DNA from: Thermogemmatispora tikiterensis
GTDB lineage: Bacteria > Chloroflexota > Ktedonobacteria > Ktedonobacterales > Ktedonobacteraceae
Assembly: GCF_003268475.1 (NCBI RefSeq)
Contig: NZ_MCIF01000002.1
Span: 2,090,259 to 2,154,258 of the forward strand
Length of the DNA: 64,000 nucleotides
Direction: 5' to 3'
Part shown: positions 53,194-63,249 of the stretch, one piece after another
Layout: the number at the start of each line of letters is the position of its first letter
Numbering within the stretch: position 1 is the first letter of the stretch
Program-made: the position numbers and the translations under genes
The notes under the pieces: generated by a model
Told to the model about the DNA's origin: nothing
Databases searched by the model: none
The model's input: only the letters and a program-made list of their open reading frames with translations

Positions 53194-54013
53194 AGCACTT
53201 CTCTCCCGTACTTGATAGCTCGCGATTGAGTGATGTGCACACTAGGCAATTCCGAGACTTTAGGCTATATTACACCGACGCCGAGAAAAACGCAACGCAT
53301 GGGAAAGGCATAGCAAGGCCGAGTAGAAGCCGCGCCACCAGGCTCAGCTCCATCCACCCCGGTCGGCTCCTCCTCAGCATAAGTAAGTAAGCAGACAGCC
53401 TTGCTGATCACAGGCCCGCGCGTGCCTTCTTCAGGCGCTGCTGGCGCTGCCCTTCCCCCTCACGACAATCTCCTGTTCTGGCTAGCTGCCGTCTCCGCTG
53501 CTCTTCCCCCCTCTCCGGCTGGCTTGCTCTGCGAGCAGCCAGCTCACTTTTGGTAGCCGACCAGGAGGAATGCCTCCTTTTTTGCATTGTATACAGGCAA
53601 GGGGCAGTGGTCAAGAAAGCTGGCCTGAGTGGTTCGGGGGGCCAGGGTGAAACCAGACTCAGACCAAAGAGAGAAGAGACAATCTGGCCAGGCCACGGGT
53701 GCTCAGAGCCAGGAGCTGGCCCTTCTATGCGTCCGGGCTGGCTGGTTAGAGACGGAGAGGATTCCCTGTGTCTAAAGGACAGAGCCATGCGTTTATCCGT
53801 AATAGGGTAGTGGAAGCAGGTGGTACCAAGGCGAGTCAAGTTCGTGCTGGTAAGCTGAGCTATTGTTCTTGGGAGGCCAGAGCAGAGAAAGGGCGGGTGA
53901 AAAGGCCCAGAGTTGTTACCAGGTCAGCCTACAAGCCGTTCTTCTGGCAGGTTATAGCGGCTGCTATAGCATAGAATAGGGAATACGCCTTTCTGGGAGG
54001 GGTAGCAGTTGTT
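53194..54013. other. Divergent intergenic region, no gene seen
   Basis: 820 bases between the PP2C gene (minus) and the polysaccharide operon (plus). A TATAGCGGCTGCTATAG dyad lies at about 53954-53970, 45 bases upstream of the first glycosyltransferase, and could be an operator. No clear promoter or RNA was found. Confidence 0.45.
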
Positions 54014-55243
54014 ATGCATATTGGGATCAATGCCCAGCTCTTATCGTACAGCCAGAGCTACCGTAATAGTGGAGTGAGCCGCTACATCCGCCGGTTGCTG
54101 GAAGGACTGGCCCAGGAACCTGGCGAGCATTGCTATACTATCTTTATCAATGGTCCTCAGGTAGAGGAGCAGCTAGCGGCAGTAGCGCGCCATCCGCAGC
54201 TGACCTATATCAGTGCCCCCTGGCCAGAAGAGCAGCCTGTGAGGCGTGTGGCTTGGGAGCAACTGAAGCTGCCGGGCGAGCTGCGCCAGCGGCGCATCCA
54301 GCTGCTGCACTCGCCGGTGAACGTACTCCCTTTCCGGTTGCCAGCGGACTGCCATGGCGTGGTGACGCTCCATGACCTGGCATTTCTCCGCTTCCCGGAG
54401 GTTCTGACAGGCCCAAAACGGCTCTATCAGCGCACCTTTACGTTACATAGTTTACGCCGCGCAACGCTGATCATCGCGGTCTCAGACAGCACGCGACGCG
54501 ATGCCATCGAGCTGCTCTCTCTGCCGGCAGAGCGTCTGCGCACCGTCTACCCCTGCATCGACGCTCGCTTTACCGCCAGCCAGCAGGATGAGCAGGCAGT
54601 ACGGGCGTTACGCGCCCACTATGGACTTGAGAGTGGGTTTATTCTCTATCTTGGGACGCTAGAACCACGCAAGAATCTCGATACACTGATTGAGGCTTTT
54701 GCTCGTCTGAAGCGCCAGCAGGGCATTCGGGAGAAGCTCGTGCTGGCGGGGAGCAAGGGCTGGCTCTATGACTCGATCTTTGCCCGCGTTCGCAGCCTGG
54801 GGCTTGAGTCAGAAGTCCTATTCCCGGGTTTCATCGCGGACAGCGAGCAGGTTTTATGGTATCATGCAGCCACGGCCTTTGCTTATCCCTCCCTCTATGA
54901 AGGGTTCGGACTGCCGGTAGCAGAAGCGTTGGCCTGCGGGCTGCCGGTGGTCACCTCTACTGTCTCCAGCTTGCCCGAAGCAGGTTCCGGCGTGGCTCTG
55001 ACGGTAGAGCCGCGCGACGTGGACGCCCTGGCGAACGCCCTGTACCGGGCACTCAGCGATGAGGCCTATCGGCAGCACTGCCGCGCAATGGCCAGCACGG
55101 TGGCAGAGCGCTTCTCGCTGCGCACAATGGCTCGCCAGATGCGAGCTGTCTACGAGGAGGCCCTCAGCGAGAAGCCGCCAGAGCCACAGCAACCTGAGCC
55201 GTGGTCGCAACGCAAGGAGCAACATGTTTCTTCTCTTGAGTGA
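54014..55243 (+). CDS. GT4 glycosyltransferase, first gene of the polysaccharide operon
   Basis: 409 residues. GGAGGGG lies 11 bases before the ATG. GT-B fold with the GT4 donor site YEGFGLPVAEALACGLPVV and a GTLEPRKNLDTLIEAFARL hinge segment. The last 20 residues are Pro/Gln-rich. It adds one sugar to the growing repeat unit or lipid-linked glycan; sugar identity unknown. The initiating transferase follows after 24 bases, same strand, so operon is likely. Confidence 0.87.
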   Translation: MHIGINAQLLSYSQSYRNSGVSRYIRRLLEGLAQEPGEHCYTIFINGPQVEEQLAAVARHPQLTYISAPWPEEQPVRRVAWEQLKLPGELRQRRIQLLHSPVNVLPFRLPADCHGVVTLHDLAFLRFPEVLTGPKRLYQRTFTLHSLRRATLIIAVSDSTRRDAIELLSLPAERLRTVYPCIDARFTASQQDEQAVRALRAHYGLESGFILYLGTLEPRKNLDTLIEAFARLKRQQGIREKLVLAGSKGWLYDSIFARVRSLGLESEVLFPGFIADSEQVLWYHAATAFAYPSLYEGFGLPVAEALACGLPVVTSTVSSLPEAGSGVALTVEPRDVDALANALYRALSDEAYRQHCRAMASTVAERFSLRTMARQMRAVYEEALSEKPPEPQQPEPWSQRKEQHVSSLE

Positions 55244-55267
55244 TAAAACGTTCAAAAAAGCAGGTAT

Positions 55268-56932
55268 ATGGCCGTGAAAGGTAGCGAACTCTCACAAGCA
55301 CAGCTCTCCAGAACGCCAGCAGCGGGTCCGGCGAGCGCAACGCCGAAGTCCCCAGCAGAGGCCACCGCTTCAGTGGCAGGTGCCAGTATGATGGCCGGCA
55401 ATACGGGGGTCATGGGAGTGACGGGAGCTACCGGCCAACTGACTCGCATTATCTCACAGCGGCGCTCCCATCGCCGCCAGTGGCGCATCCTTGAGTGCCT
55501 CGCGATGGTGCTGCTAGATGCCACCCTGGTCGCGATCTCGTTCTATCTCGCTTACCTTATCCGTTTCCAGCTGCTGTTTGAAAGTCCCTGGCTCGATCGT
55601 CTGCGCCGTGCCCTGACCGATGCCAGCCCTAGCCATGCCACATTTATCCCTCTCGATAAGCTGACCGAGATGCAGGCCGGCATCGTGATTGGAGCCATCG
55701 TCATTTTCGCCGTTCGCGGCCTCTATCGGCTGCGCCTGACCGGTACCTGGTTTCGCCAGATGTGGACGATTACCAGTTCGGCCACCATCGGCATGGCCTT
55801 CTTGATCACCTACTACTTTGTCTTTCAGCCGACAGCCAATTCGCGCTTGCTGGTACCTTTCGTCTGGGCCATCTCGATCGTGCTGCTCTGCCTCGGGCGC
55901 CTGATCGCTTCGGCCATTATGGGCACGCTCTACCAGCTCGGTCTGGGAGAGACTCGCGTCCTGGTGGTCGGCTCAGGTCGCCTGGCCAAGATGATTATGC
56001 AGCACGTCGCGGCCAACCCCAGTCTGGGCTACTCCATTGTGGGCTTTCTCCATGACCTGGAGAATGCGCCCGGCGATTTTGGTCGCTTCAAGATGCTGGG
56101 TACGTTGGATGACCTGGGCATGGCCATCCGCTCGATGCAGGTCGATGAGGTGATCATCGCTCTGCCCTCTCACTTGCATGAGCAGGTGATCAGGACTGTG
56201 CGTCTCTGCGAGCGGCTAGGTACCTCCTTTAAACTCATTCCCGACCTCTATGAGCTGAGTCTCTCGCGCATCGACATGGAGTCGATCGAGGGTATCCCCC
56301 TCATCGGCATCAAGCAGTCTTCGCTCAACCGCTGGCAGCGGGCCGTCACGCGCGCTGTGGATATCGTGGTCTCCAGCCTGATCCTGCTTCTGGGCGCCCC
56401 GCTCTGGCTGTGCATCGCCCTGGCTATCCGCCTGGACTCGCCCGGCAGCGTGATCTATAAGTCGACGCGCATCGGGCTGAACGGTAAGCCTTTCCAGATG
56501 TATAAGTTTCGCTCGATGTATCAGAACGCTGACCAGATGCTGACGGCCCTGCTCGACCGCAATGAGGCGCAGGGACCACTCTTCAAGATGCGCTCTGATC
56601 CACGCATAACGCGCGTTGGACGTCTTCTGCGTAAGCTGAGTCTGGATGAGATTCCCCAGTTCATCAATGTGCTCAAAGGAGAGATGAGCCTGGTCGGCCC
56701 CCGCCCGGCTCTGCCTCGCGAAGTCGCTCAGTACGAGGAGTGGCAGAAGGGTAGACTGGCTATTAAACCGGGGATCTCCGGCCTCTGGCAGGTGCGCGGG
56801 CGGAGCGATCTTAGCTTCGATGAGGGCGTCTTGCTCGACCTCTACTACATTGAGAACTGGTCGCTGCGCCTCTACTTTCAGATCCTGTTGAGCACGATTC
56901 CTGCGGTCATTTTCAGGCGGGGTGCATACTAA
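55268..56932 (+). CDS. Undecaprenyl-phosphate sugar-1-phosphate transferase (WcaJ/EpsL-like)
   Basis: 554 residues. It starts exopolysaccharide synthesis by placing sugar-1-phosphate on undecaprenyl phosphate. Four N-terminal spans are followed by a nucleotide-fold CoA-binding-like domain, [15 protein letters not shown], and the catalytic bacterial sugar-transferase domain: [40 protein letters not shown] and [14 protein letters not shown]. The N-terminal 65 residues are a low-complexity tail. It lies between two GT4 genes; the next starts 5 bases after its stop. Confidence 0.93.
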   Translation: MAVKGSELSQAQLSRTPAAGPASATPKSPAEATASVAGASMMAGNTGVMGVTGATGQLTRIISQRRSHRRQWRILECLAMVLLDATLVAISFYLAYLIRFQLLFESPWLDRLRRALTDASPSHATFIPLDKLTEMQAGIVIGAIVIFAVRGLYRLRLTGTWFRQMWTITSSATIGMAFLITYYFVFQPTANSRLLVPFVWAISIVLLCLGRLIASAIMGTLYQLGLGETRVLVVGSGRLAKMIMQHVAANPSLGYSIVGFLHDLENAPGDFGRFKMLGTLDDLGMAIRSMQVDEVIIALPSHLHEQVIRTVRLCERLGTSFKLIPDLYELSLSRIDMESIEGIPLIGIKQSSLNRWQRAVTRAVDIVVSSLILLLGAPLWLCIALAIRLDSPGSVIYKSTRIGLNGKPFQMYKFRSMYQNADQMLTALLDRNEAQGPLFKMRSDPRITRVGRLLRKLSLDEIPQFINVLKGEMSLVGPRPALPREVAQYEEWQKGRLAIKPGISGLWQVRGRSDLSFDEGVLLDLYYIENWSLRLYFQILLSTIPAVIFRRGAY

Positions 56933-56937
56933 AAACG

Positions 56938-58113
56938 ATGAGAGTGGCGCTCGTCCATGACTATCTGAATCAGATGGGGGGTGCGGAGCGCGTTGTTCTG
57001 GCGCTACATGAACTGTTTCCCGACGCCCCCCTCTATACTTCTATCTACGATCCGAAACGGGTTGATCCCGCGTTTCGGCGGATGGATATCCGCACTTCTT
57101 TTATGCAGAAACTTCCTCTGGTGACAAGCCATCACCAGCCCTATTTGCCCTTCTACCCCTATGCAATGGAAAGTCTGGATCTGCGCGGCTACGATTTAGT
57201 GCTGAGCAGTTCTAGTGCTTTCGCCAAAGGGGTGATTACGCGCCCGGAGACGCTGCATATTTGTTATTGCCATACGCCAATGCGCTGGTGCTGGAACTAT
57301 GAGGAATACGTCGAGCGCGAGCAGCTGGGACGCCTGGCTCGCAGTCTCTTGCCGTTTTTGATCAGCAAGCTCCGCCTCTGGGACCAGGTGACCGCGGCCC
57401 GCGTTGACCACTTTATCGCCAATTCTCCCGTGGTGGCGGAGCGCATCCGCAAGTACTACCGGCGCGAGGCAGTGGTCATCCCTCCGCCAGTTGATGCCAG
57501 CCGTTTCAAGTTTGAGCCACAAGCTAGAGGTGACTATTTTCTAATTGTGAGCCGCCTGGTTCCTTACAAACGTATTGATCTGGCCATCGAGGCTTGTAAT
57601 GCCTTACGCCTGCCTCTGGTCATTATTGGAAAAGGGCGCGATCTGCCCCGCCTGCAGCGGCTGGCTGGCCCAACGATCCGCTTTGCTGGCCAACTCAGCG
57701 ATGCGGAGGTGTTGGACTATTTTGCTCACTGCCGGGCCCTGATTTTTCCGGGCGAGGAGGATTTCGGTATCACGCCGCTTGAAGCCCAGGCCTCGGGCCG
57801 CCCGGTCATCGCCTATGGCGCCGGCGGCGCTCTGGCTTCCGTGATTGGGGGTGTGACCGGGGTCTTTTTCCACGAGCAGACGGTGGAGAGCCTGGCCGCC
57901 GTGCTAGCTACCTTCGATGAACGGGCCTTCGATCCTTACAGGATTCGTGAGCACGCGCTGGAGTTCGATAAGCCGCGTTTCCAGCGTCGCATGCTGCAAT
58001 TCATCGAGGCGAAACTGGCAGAGCGCCAGTCACACGAGCAGACTCTTGCTCTCCCTTCGGTCGCAGTGAAGGGCAAACCGCGAGGTGAGGCAGGGGCCTC
58101 TGGAGCGCCATAG
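56938..58113 (+). CDS. GT4 glycosyltransferase, second of the operon
   Basis: 391 residues. The N-terminal MRVALVHDYLNQMGGAERV, the CYCHTPMRWCWNYEEY acceptor region and the GEEDFGITPLEAQASGRPVIA donor site match the WbaZ/mannosyltransferase-like GT4 group. The ATG follows the preceding stop by 5 bases, so translation is probably coupled. Sugar specificity not determined. Confidence 0.88.
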   Translation: MRVALVHDYLNQMGGAERVVLALHELFPDAPLYTSIYDPKRVDPAFRRMDIRTSFMQKLPLVTSHHQPYLPFYPYAMESLDLRGYDLVLSSSSAFAKGVITRPETLHICYCHTPMRWCWNYEEYVEREQLGRLARSLLPFLISKLRLWDQVTAARVDHFIANSPVVAERIRKYYRREAVVIPPPVDASRFKFEPQARGDYFLIVSRLVPYKRIDLAIEACNALRLPLVIIGKGRDLPRLQRLAGPTIRFAGQLSDAEVLDYFAHCRALIFPGEEDFGITPLEAQASGRPVIAYGAGGALASVIGGVTGVFFHEQTVESLAAVLATFDERAFDPYRIREHALEFDKPRFQRRMLQFIEAKLAERQSHEQTLALPSVAVKGKPRGEAGASGAP

Positions 58114-58198
58114 CCTGGCGGCTCAGCAGTCCGCTCCGCTACTGGTGGCTTCTCTTATGTATGCCAAGCCAAGAAGAAGAGAGGAAGGATAGTTAATC

Positions 58199-59032
58199 GT
58201 GGAATTGCGAGCTTATTGGGATGTCGTCAGGCGCCGTCTCTGGCTCGTTATACTAGTGATCGTTATTGCCGCTCTCTATGTTGCTTACCAGGGCTATCAT
58301 CTCTGGAAGACACCCGGCGCTCTGAAAGCTTACCACTCGACGGTGACGATTCAGGTGGGCTTGCAACCGGAGCCTCGCAGCATGATACCTAGCTATATCG
58401 AAGATATGCAGGTGGCTGAGTCGCTGGCCGATGCCGTGCCGAGCCTGGTTACTATGCCTGGCTTCGACAAGGCCGTCTCGGACCAGATTAGTCAGGATAT
58501 GCAGGCGATCCAGGCGCGTTACGGGAATAGCCCTGATCTAGGCGACTGGCAGAATCCGAGCGCGATTGGAGGGGCGCTTTCGGCCAGCCGATCGCATAAC
58601 CTGGTGACCATCGACGTCAGTTGGCCTACTGCCCCCGGCGCCTGGGCCATTGCCAATGCTGTGGGCGAGGTTCTGACGAGCCATCTGAATACCTATCTCG
58701 ACTATATCATTGAGGGCACCCCAGGAGCCAGTCCCGGTGCGCAGCAGCTGCAGCCGGCAGCTATTGGGCGCCTGGTCAGTCCCGCCTCCGATCCCAGCCT
58801 TGGCGCCGGTTCAGCGGGGAACCGCTTGACGCTTCTGGCCGCGATCATGCTCGTGGCTCTGATCATTGGTCTGGCGCTGGCTTTCCTGGTCGACTACCTG
58901 GATGACCGCCTTCGTAGCGCCGAGGAGGTCGTTGAGCTGCTACAGTTGCCGGTATATGGTGAGCTGCCCCGGGCACCACGCTCTGGGGAGCAGCGCGAGC
59001 GACGGCGGGTCCCGCCTGCCCCAGTGCCCTGA
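58199..59032 (+). CDS. Wzz/chain-length-determinant-like membrane protein
   Basis: 277 residues, GTG start with GAGGAAGGA upstream. Membrane spans at about 12-32 (LWLVILVIVIAALYVAYQ) and about 208-230 (LTLLAAIMLVALIIGLALAF) bracket an outer domain, the Wzz/polysaccharide-co-polymerase layout. The cytoplasmic tail VDYLDDRLRSAEEVVELLQLPVYGELP is the typical stretch that docks the BY-kinase partner. It sets polymer length in Wzy-dependent systems. The kinase-like partner two frames downstream is degenerate. Confidence 0.85.
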   Translation: MELRAYWDVVRRRLWLVILVIVIAALYVAYQGYHLWKTPGALKAYHSTVTIQVGLQPEPRSMIPSYIEDMQVAESLADAVPSLVTMPGFDKAVSDQISQDMQAIQARYGNSPDLGDWQNPSAIGGALSASRSHNLVTIDVSWPTAPGAWAIANAVGEVLTSHLNTYLDYIIEGTPGASPGAQQLQPAAIGRLVSPASDPSLGAGSAGNRLTLLAAIMLVALIIGLALAFLVDYLDDRLRSAEEVVELLQLPVYGELPRAPRSGEQRERRRVPPAPVP

Positions 59033-59177
59033 GCTGCTCACTCAAGCTAGCTCCTGCAGGCAGGCGATCTCTCTCAGTAAGTGTACGAGTAACCATGCTT
59101 TGGCAAATTGCTATTGCTCTAACGACCGAGAGGATAGGACAGATAAGGGGGGAGGATGCAAGGTGAGAGCGACAACA

Positions 59178-59279
59178 ATGAACGGCTGGCAGGCAGATCG
59201 TTTGGGGTTCGCAGGCCAACAAGCCCAGCAGCCTGACAGCCTGACCTTTTGGCAGCTCGGGAGATTGTATCGTGGGTGA
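59178..59279 (+). CDS. Possible 33-residue microprotein overlapping the kinase-like gene
   Basis: ATG 59178 opens 33 codons ending LGRLYRG, with an AAGGTGAG ribosome-like site upstream. Its TGA (59277-59279) overlaps the GTG start of the next gene, an arrangement that would couple translation. No domain is visible. It may be only a chance frame. Confidence 0.3.
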   Translation: MNGWQADRLGFAGQQAQQPDSLTFWQLGRLYRG

Positions 59280-59952
59280 ATCACATACACAGATGCAGCC
59301 TTTGTTATCGGATTATGATCCTGGTTCAGCCTACGTTGAGGCGGTCTTCTCGCTATTCGCTACCATCCGCCTGAACTGGGAGAGCCAGCAGCGTTCTCTG
59401 GCGCTACTGCTGACCAGCCCGTCTCATCCAGAGGAGCAGGCAACAGTGGCAGCTAATTTGGCCATCGCTTCGGCTCAAAGCGGTCTGCCGACGGTGTTGA
59501 TTGAGGCTCACGTGCGCCACCCCGGACTGGGCCAGCGTTTTGGCCTGAGTCAGGGCCCGGGTCTCTCGGATATACTCTTGCAGGAAGAGACGGTGACTCC
59601 ACAACAGGTGAGCCGCTACCTGGCGCCAACCTTTGTACCTCACCTCTGGCTGCTGAGCAGCGGTACAGGAGGGATGCCGCACGGGCTGGCTCCTTATGCA
59701 GCTCGTTTACCCGAGCTGCTCCGGAGTCTGCGCCGCTTTCTAGAGGAGGGCCAGGGCCAATCAGGCTTGCTGGTGGTGCATGGAGCCCCCGTTCTGGAAG
59801 GCGCCGATGCTTCGCTGCTGGGTGCTTACGTTGACCAAACCTTCCTGGTAGTTGTTCTGGGACGCAGTACACGGACGGCCACAAAGAAGGCGAGTGAGCA
59901 GCTCCAACGCGCCCGCGCCCGTCTGAGTGGGGTCATTCTCACGCAGGGATGA
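59272..59952 (+). CDS. Degenerate BY-kinase/CpsD-like protein
   Basis: 226 residues, GTG start with GGGAG 8 bases upstream. Overall pattern is that of CpsD/CapB tyrosine kinases: LLLTSPSHPEEQATVAANLA occupies the P-loop position, TVLIEAHVRHPGLGQRFG the Walker A', and LLVVHGAPVLEGADASLL the Walker B. The residues needed for ATP use are changed: the GK(S/T) of the P-loop is EQA, the Asp pair of Walker A' is Glu/His, and the Walker B Asp is His. There is also no Tyr-rich C-terminal tail. It should be unable to hydrolyse ATP normally and may regulate Wzz by binding only. It may also simply have lost function, but the open frame has been kept. Confidence 0.75.
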   Translation: MGESHTQMQPLLSDYDPGSAYVEAVFSLFATIRLNWESQQRSLALLLTSPSHPEEQATVAANLAIASAQSGLPTVLIEAHVRHPGLGQRFGLSQGPGLSDILLQEETVTPQQVSRYLAPTFVPHLWLLSSGTGGMPHGLAPYAARLPELLRSLRRFLEEGQGQSGLLVVHGAPVLEGADASLLGAYVDQTFLVVVLGRSTRTATKKASEQLQRARARLSGVILTQG

Positions 59953-60179
59953 GTTGCTAGCGCTTTTCCCTGCTTCGCTTCTTGCAAGCGGGTCAGCCTG
60001 GCTTGCCTCTCGGGTGGTTCCCCATTCATAATGTCATTAAGAGCAGCGAGTGTGAAAGCCAGTAAGCTCGGGAACAGGTGTCGCCTGCGACAGCGCAGCG
60101 CGATCTGCTGCGCACAGTCAAAGAGCGATACCTGTAGACAGAGCTATCGTGATGCAATAGCACATGGCAGGAGGATCGC

Positions 60180-60848
60180 ATGCCAGGACGCAGGGACCGG
60201 GATGAAGAGTCTCAGGAGCGCTACGAAGAGGATTTCGCCGAGTTTGAGATGGCCGACGGGGCCAATGGTCACCGCTATCGCCCCCGCCGCCGGTCGGCAG
60301 CGTGGAGATCACCTGCCGCCTGGCCCCCTCCTGATGATGTTGATGTCGAGCCAGAGCCTCCTCGCAGACGTAAATGGCGCTGGTGGTGGCTGGCTATCGC
60401 CGCCTTGGTCATCTGCGGAATCTGTGGCTTCATGGGAACCTTCGCCGCCGTCAATCTGGGCATCGGTATGAGTCTCAGCAAGGATGCAGCAGTGACCGCC
60501 AGTAATTTTCTTGCCGCCCTGGGGACCCAGGATTACGCTCAGGCCTATCGCTATCTTGGTCCCCCGATGACACTCCAACCAGGCGCCCAGAGCACCTTTA
60601 TTGCCCAAGCCCAACGCTACGACGCTTGCTTTGGCACTGTGGTTGACTATAAACAGGTCGAGGGCACAACCGTTATCCAGGACAACACCTGGAGCTCTAC
60701 CTACGAGGTCACCCGTAGCAAACTCCAGCGTAGCTATCGCCTGACACTCACACTCCAGGAGGATAGCAATCATCAGTGGAGAATTGTAGACTATCAAAGC
60801 GAGGGAGCCGATAATGCCTTGGCTCCTTCTCAGCCGGCCTGCCAATAA
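60180..60848 (+). CDS. Single-span protein with extracytoplasmic DUF4878-like domain
   Basis: 222 residues, ATG with AGGAGG upstream. Charged N-terminus (1-65), one span (about 66-95), then a small alpha/beta domain with FLAALGTQDYAQAYRYL and WRIVDYQSEG, resembling the NTF2-like DUF4878 of lipoproteins. It has no enzyme motif. It is on the same strand after the kinase-like gene (227 bases gap) and may belong to the envelope operon or be independent. Confidence 0.7.
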   Translation: MPGRRDRDEESQERYEEDFAEFEMADGANGHRYRPRRRSAAWRSPAAWPPPDDVDVEPEPPRRRKWRWWWLAIAALVICGICGFMGTFAAVNLGIGMSLSKDAAVTASNFLAALGTQDYAQAYRYLGPPMTLQPGAQSTFIAQAQRYDACFGTVVDYKQVEGTTVIQDNTWSSTYEVTRSKLQRSYRLTLTLQEDSNHQWRIVDYQSEGADNALAPSQPACQ

Positions 60849-60900
60849 GCGGTCGGCTGGCTTTTGATACAAGCAAAAGGCTTCTGGAAAAGAGCGCGTT

Positions 60901-61821
60901 ATGCCCAGCCTGCGAAGCATCTTGTTTCGTCACCTTGTGCGCCTTGGCTCGCTCAGCAATCGCGCAGATGTGAGCATCGCCCAGCTACGAGCAAGCATGG
61001 AGAAAGGGGACTGGTTTCTTTCCCTCTCGGTTCCCTGTGGCACAGTGACCGAGCCGGTTTCGGCAGGTGGAGTTCCAGCGGAGTGGGTCTTGCCCCCTGG
61101 CAAGCGCCGCCGTGGCACGGTCTTGTTCCTGCATGGAGGGGCATTTGTTATGGGTTCACCACGCAGTCATCGTGGCCTGGTGGCCCGCATTGCGGCAGCA
61201 GCGCAGCTGCAGGCACTTGCCATCGACTATCGATTGGCTCCTGAACATCCCTTTCCAGCAGCGCTTGAGGATACGCTGACCGCCTACCGCTGGTTGCTCA
61301 GGGAGCATTGCCCGGCCTCAGAGGCTGTTCTGATCGGTGATTCTGCCGGCGGCAATCTTGTCCTGGCGGCCCTGCTAGCCCTGCGAGCCGCTGGCGAAGC
61401 TCTGCCAGCTGCGGCGGTCTGCTTATCGCCCGCAACAGCCCTCGATGGCAAGGGCGAGTCGCTGCGCACCCATGCCGGGCGCGACCCAGTTCTGCGTGTC
61501 GAGACCGTTGGCCCCCTGGTCGCTGCCTACGTGGGGAACCATGATCCGACGGAGCCGTTGCTTTCCCCGCTCTACGCTGATTTGCACGGCCTGCCGCCAT
61601 TGCTCCTGCAGGTAGGCAGCGATGAGATTCTCCTCAGCGATGTGGTCGCTTTTGCTGAGCGGGCGCGTCAGGCCGGTGTAGCCGTAGAGCTGGAGATCTG
61701 GGAAGGCATGTGGCATGTCTGGCAAATCGGCGCCCCCTGGATGCCCGAGGCCACCCACGCTATCCAGCATATTGGTGCTTTTATCCAGCGCCAGCTTGCC
61801 ACTCAGGCGCGAGCCGCTTGA
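60901..61821 (+). CDS. Alpha/beta hydrolase, HSL-type esterase
   Basis: 306 residues. The oxyanion-hole HGGAFVMGS and the nucleophile elbow GDSAGGN are the two hormone-sensitive-lipase-family motifs; the Asp in VGSDEILL and the His in MWHVWQ near the end complete the triad. It hydrolyses short-chain esters in characterised relatives; natural substrate unknown. It ends at the hairpin at 61851. Confidence 0.9.
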   Translation: MPSLRSILFRHLVRLGSLSNRADVSIAQLRASMEKGDWFLSLSVPCGTVTEPVSAGGVPAEWVLPPGKRRRGTVLFLHGGAFVMGSPRSHRGLVARIAAAAQLQALAIDYRLAPEHPFPAALEDTLTAYRWLLREHCPASEAVLIGDSAGGNLVLAALLALRAAGEALPAAAVCLSPATALDGKGESLRTHAGRDPVLRVETVGPLVAAYVGNHDPTEPLLSPLYADLHGLPPLLLQVGSDEILLSDVVAFAERARQAGVAVELEIWEGMWHVWQIGAPWMPEATHAIQHIGAFIQRQLATQARAA

Positions 61822-61850
61822 GCGAGCAGCCTGATCGGGCAAGGAGGTAA

Positions 61851-61919
61851 CAGCAGGCAAGAGAGAACCGGCCTTGCCCATCCGGGTGAGGAGCCGGCCT
61901 TGTTCCTTCTTGCCTGCTG
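61851..61919. terminator. Bidirectional terminator between esterase and acyl-CoA dehydrogenase
   Basis: CAGCAGGCAAGA (61851-61862) pairs perfectly with TCTTGCCTGCTG (61908-61919), with a smaller CCGGC/GCCGG stem inside. It lies between converging genes. Confidence 0.75.
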
Positions 61920-62085
61920 CTGCGCAAAGACCTGTCTCTTACCATTACCAGGGCCTGCCTGACCTGACCCGCGCAGGGATACTGGCAACCCCTGTCTCTC
62001 AGGCGGGCCACGCCCGGGCCAGCAACCAGCTTGCTGAGATCGAGGTAGATGATACGGAGTGAGGGAAAGTGGCTGCTTCCTTCCC

Positions 62086-63249
62086 TTAGTACCAGTTGAG
62101 CAGGTTATCTTTCACTGCGCGCGCGATAATCAGGCGCTGAACCTGGCTTGTTCCCTCGACGATCGTGAGCTGGCGCGCATCGCGATAGAAGCGCTCGGTC
62201 AGCGACTCATGCATGTAACCCAGGCCTCCCATGATCTGAAGAGCTTTATCGCAGGCTTCAACCGCGGTCTCTGTGGCAAAGGCCTTGGCCATCGAGAGAA
62301 AGTGCGCGTGCTCACGATCGGCTTTTCCTTCATCGACCAGTAGTGCAGCCTGGTAGGTGAGAAGGCGCGAGGCTTCGATGTGCATCGCCACCTCGGCAAT
62401 CATCATTTGAATGGCCTGGTGCTCGATCAGCGGTTGACCGAAGGTCTGACGTTGACGCGCGTAGTCAACAGCATATTGAATAGCGCCCTCGGCGGTACCA
62501 ACGCCGCGCGCCGCGACGCAAGGACGCACCGAATTGAGATTCCACATGATGAGCTTGAAGCCCTCGTTCTCGCGGCCCACCAGGTTGTGGGCAGGCACAC
62601 GCGCTTCCTCAAAGATCAGCTCACAGGTGGGAACTCCATGTACGCCCATCTTACGGTCTTCTCTACCAACGCGGAAACCGGGTGTGTCACGATCGACGAT
62701 GAAGACGCTGAAGCCACGAGAACCAGCCCCGGGATCGGTTTTGGCAGCAACGAGGAAGAAATCGGCGACGCTGGCACCTGAGATGTAGCATTTGGTGCCG
62801 GTAAGGATGTATTCGTTCCCTTTCCTTACTGCGCGAGTGGCAATATTGGCCGAGTCGGAGCCGGCCCCTGGCTCGGTCAGGCCGAAGGCGCCGCGCAGCT
62901 CTCCGCGCGCAGTCCCAGCACAGTATTTCCTCTTCTGTTCCTCAGTGCCCGCTTTAAGAATGGCGCTGGTGGAGAGGCGCGTCAGGAGAAGGATGAGGGC
63001 ACAGGCATTGTCGACCTTGGCAATTTCCTCTATCGCCAGCGCTAGCCCAAAGATGCCGGCGCCACTGCCTCCTAATTCTTCAGGGAAGCCCAGGCCCAGC
63101 AGGCCAGTTTCCTTATAGACCTGGAAAATATCTTCGGGGTAAATCCCGGTATCATCAAGCTCGGGGGCGCGAGGCGCAACGACTTCCCTGGCGATGCGTC
63201 TAGCGGTGTCGCGAATTAATTGCTGCTCTTCAGTCAAGTAGAAATTCAT
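62086..63249 (-). CDS. Acyl-CoA dehydrogenase
   Basis: 387 residues, normal for the family. It oxidises acyl-CoA to enoyl-CoA with FAD, passing electrons to ETF. Flavin- and substrate-contact motifs are seen: GAFGLTEPGAGSDSA, YILTGTKCYISGA, and the catalytic Glu in TIVEGTSQVQR near the C-terminus. Chain length preference (short, branched or glutaryl) is not readable from the motifs alone. The gene is alone on the minus strand. Confidence 0.93.
   Translation of the reverse strand: MNFYLTEEQQLIRDTARRIAREVVAPRAPELDDTGIYPEDIFQVYKETGLLGLGFPEELGGSGAGIFGLALAIEEIAKVDNACALILLLTRLSTSAILKAGTEEQKRKYCAGTARGELRGAFGLTEPGAGSDSANIATRAVRKGNEYILTGTKCYISGASVADFFLVAAKTDPGAGSRGFSVFIVDRDTPGFRVGREDRKMGVHGVPTCELIFEEARVPAHNLVGRENEGFKLIMWNLNSVRPCVAARGVGTAEGAIQYAVDYARQRQTFGQPLIEHQAIQMMIAEVAMHIEASRLLTYQAALLVDEGKADREHAHFLSMAKAFATETAVEACDKALQIMGGLGYMHESLTERFYRDARQLTIVEGTSQVQRLIIARAVKDNLLNWY

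Noticed and set aside
53408..53839. 143-residue minus-strand frame
   Set aside because: No family, no ribosome site; low-complexity Arg/Ser-rich translation typical of non-coding GC-rich DNA.
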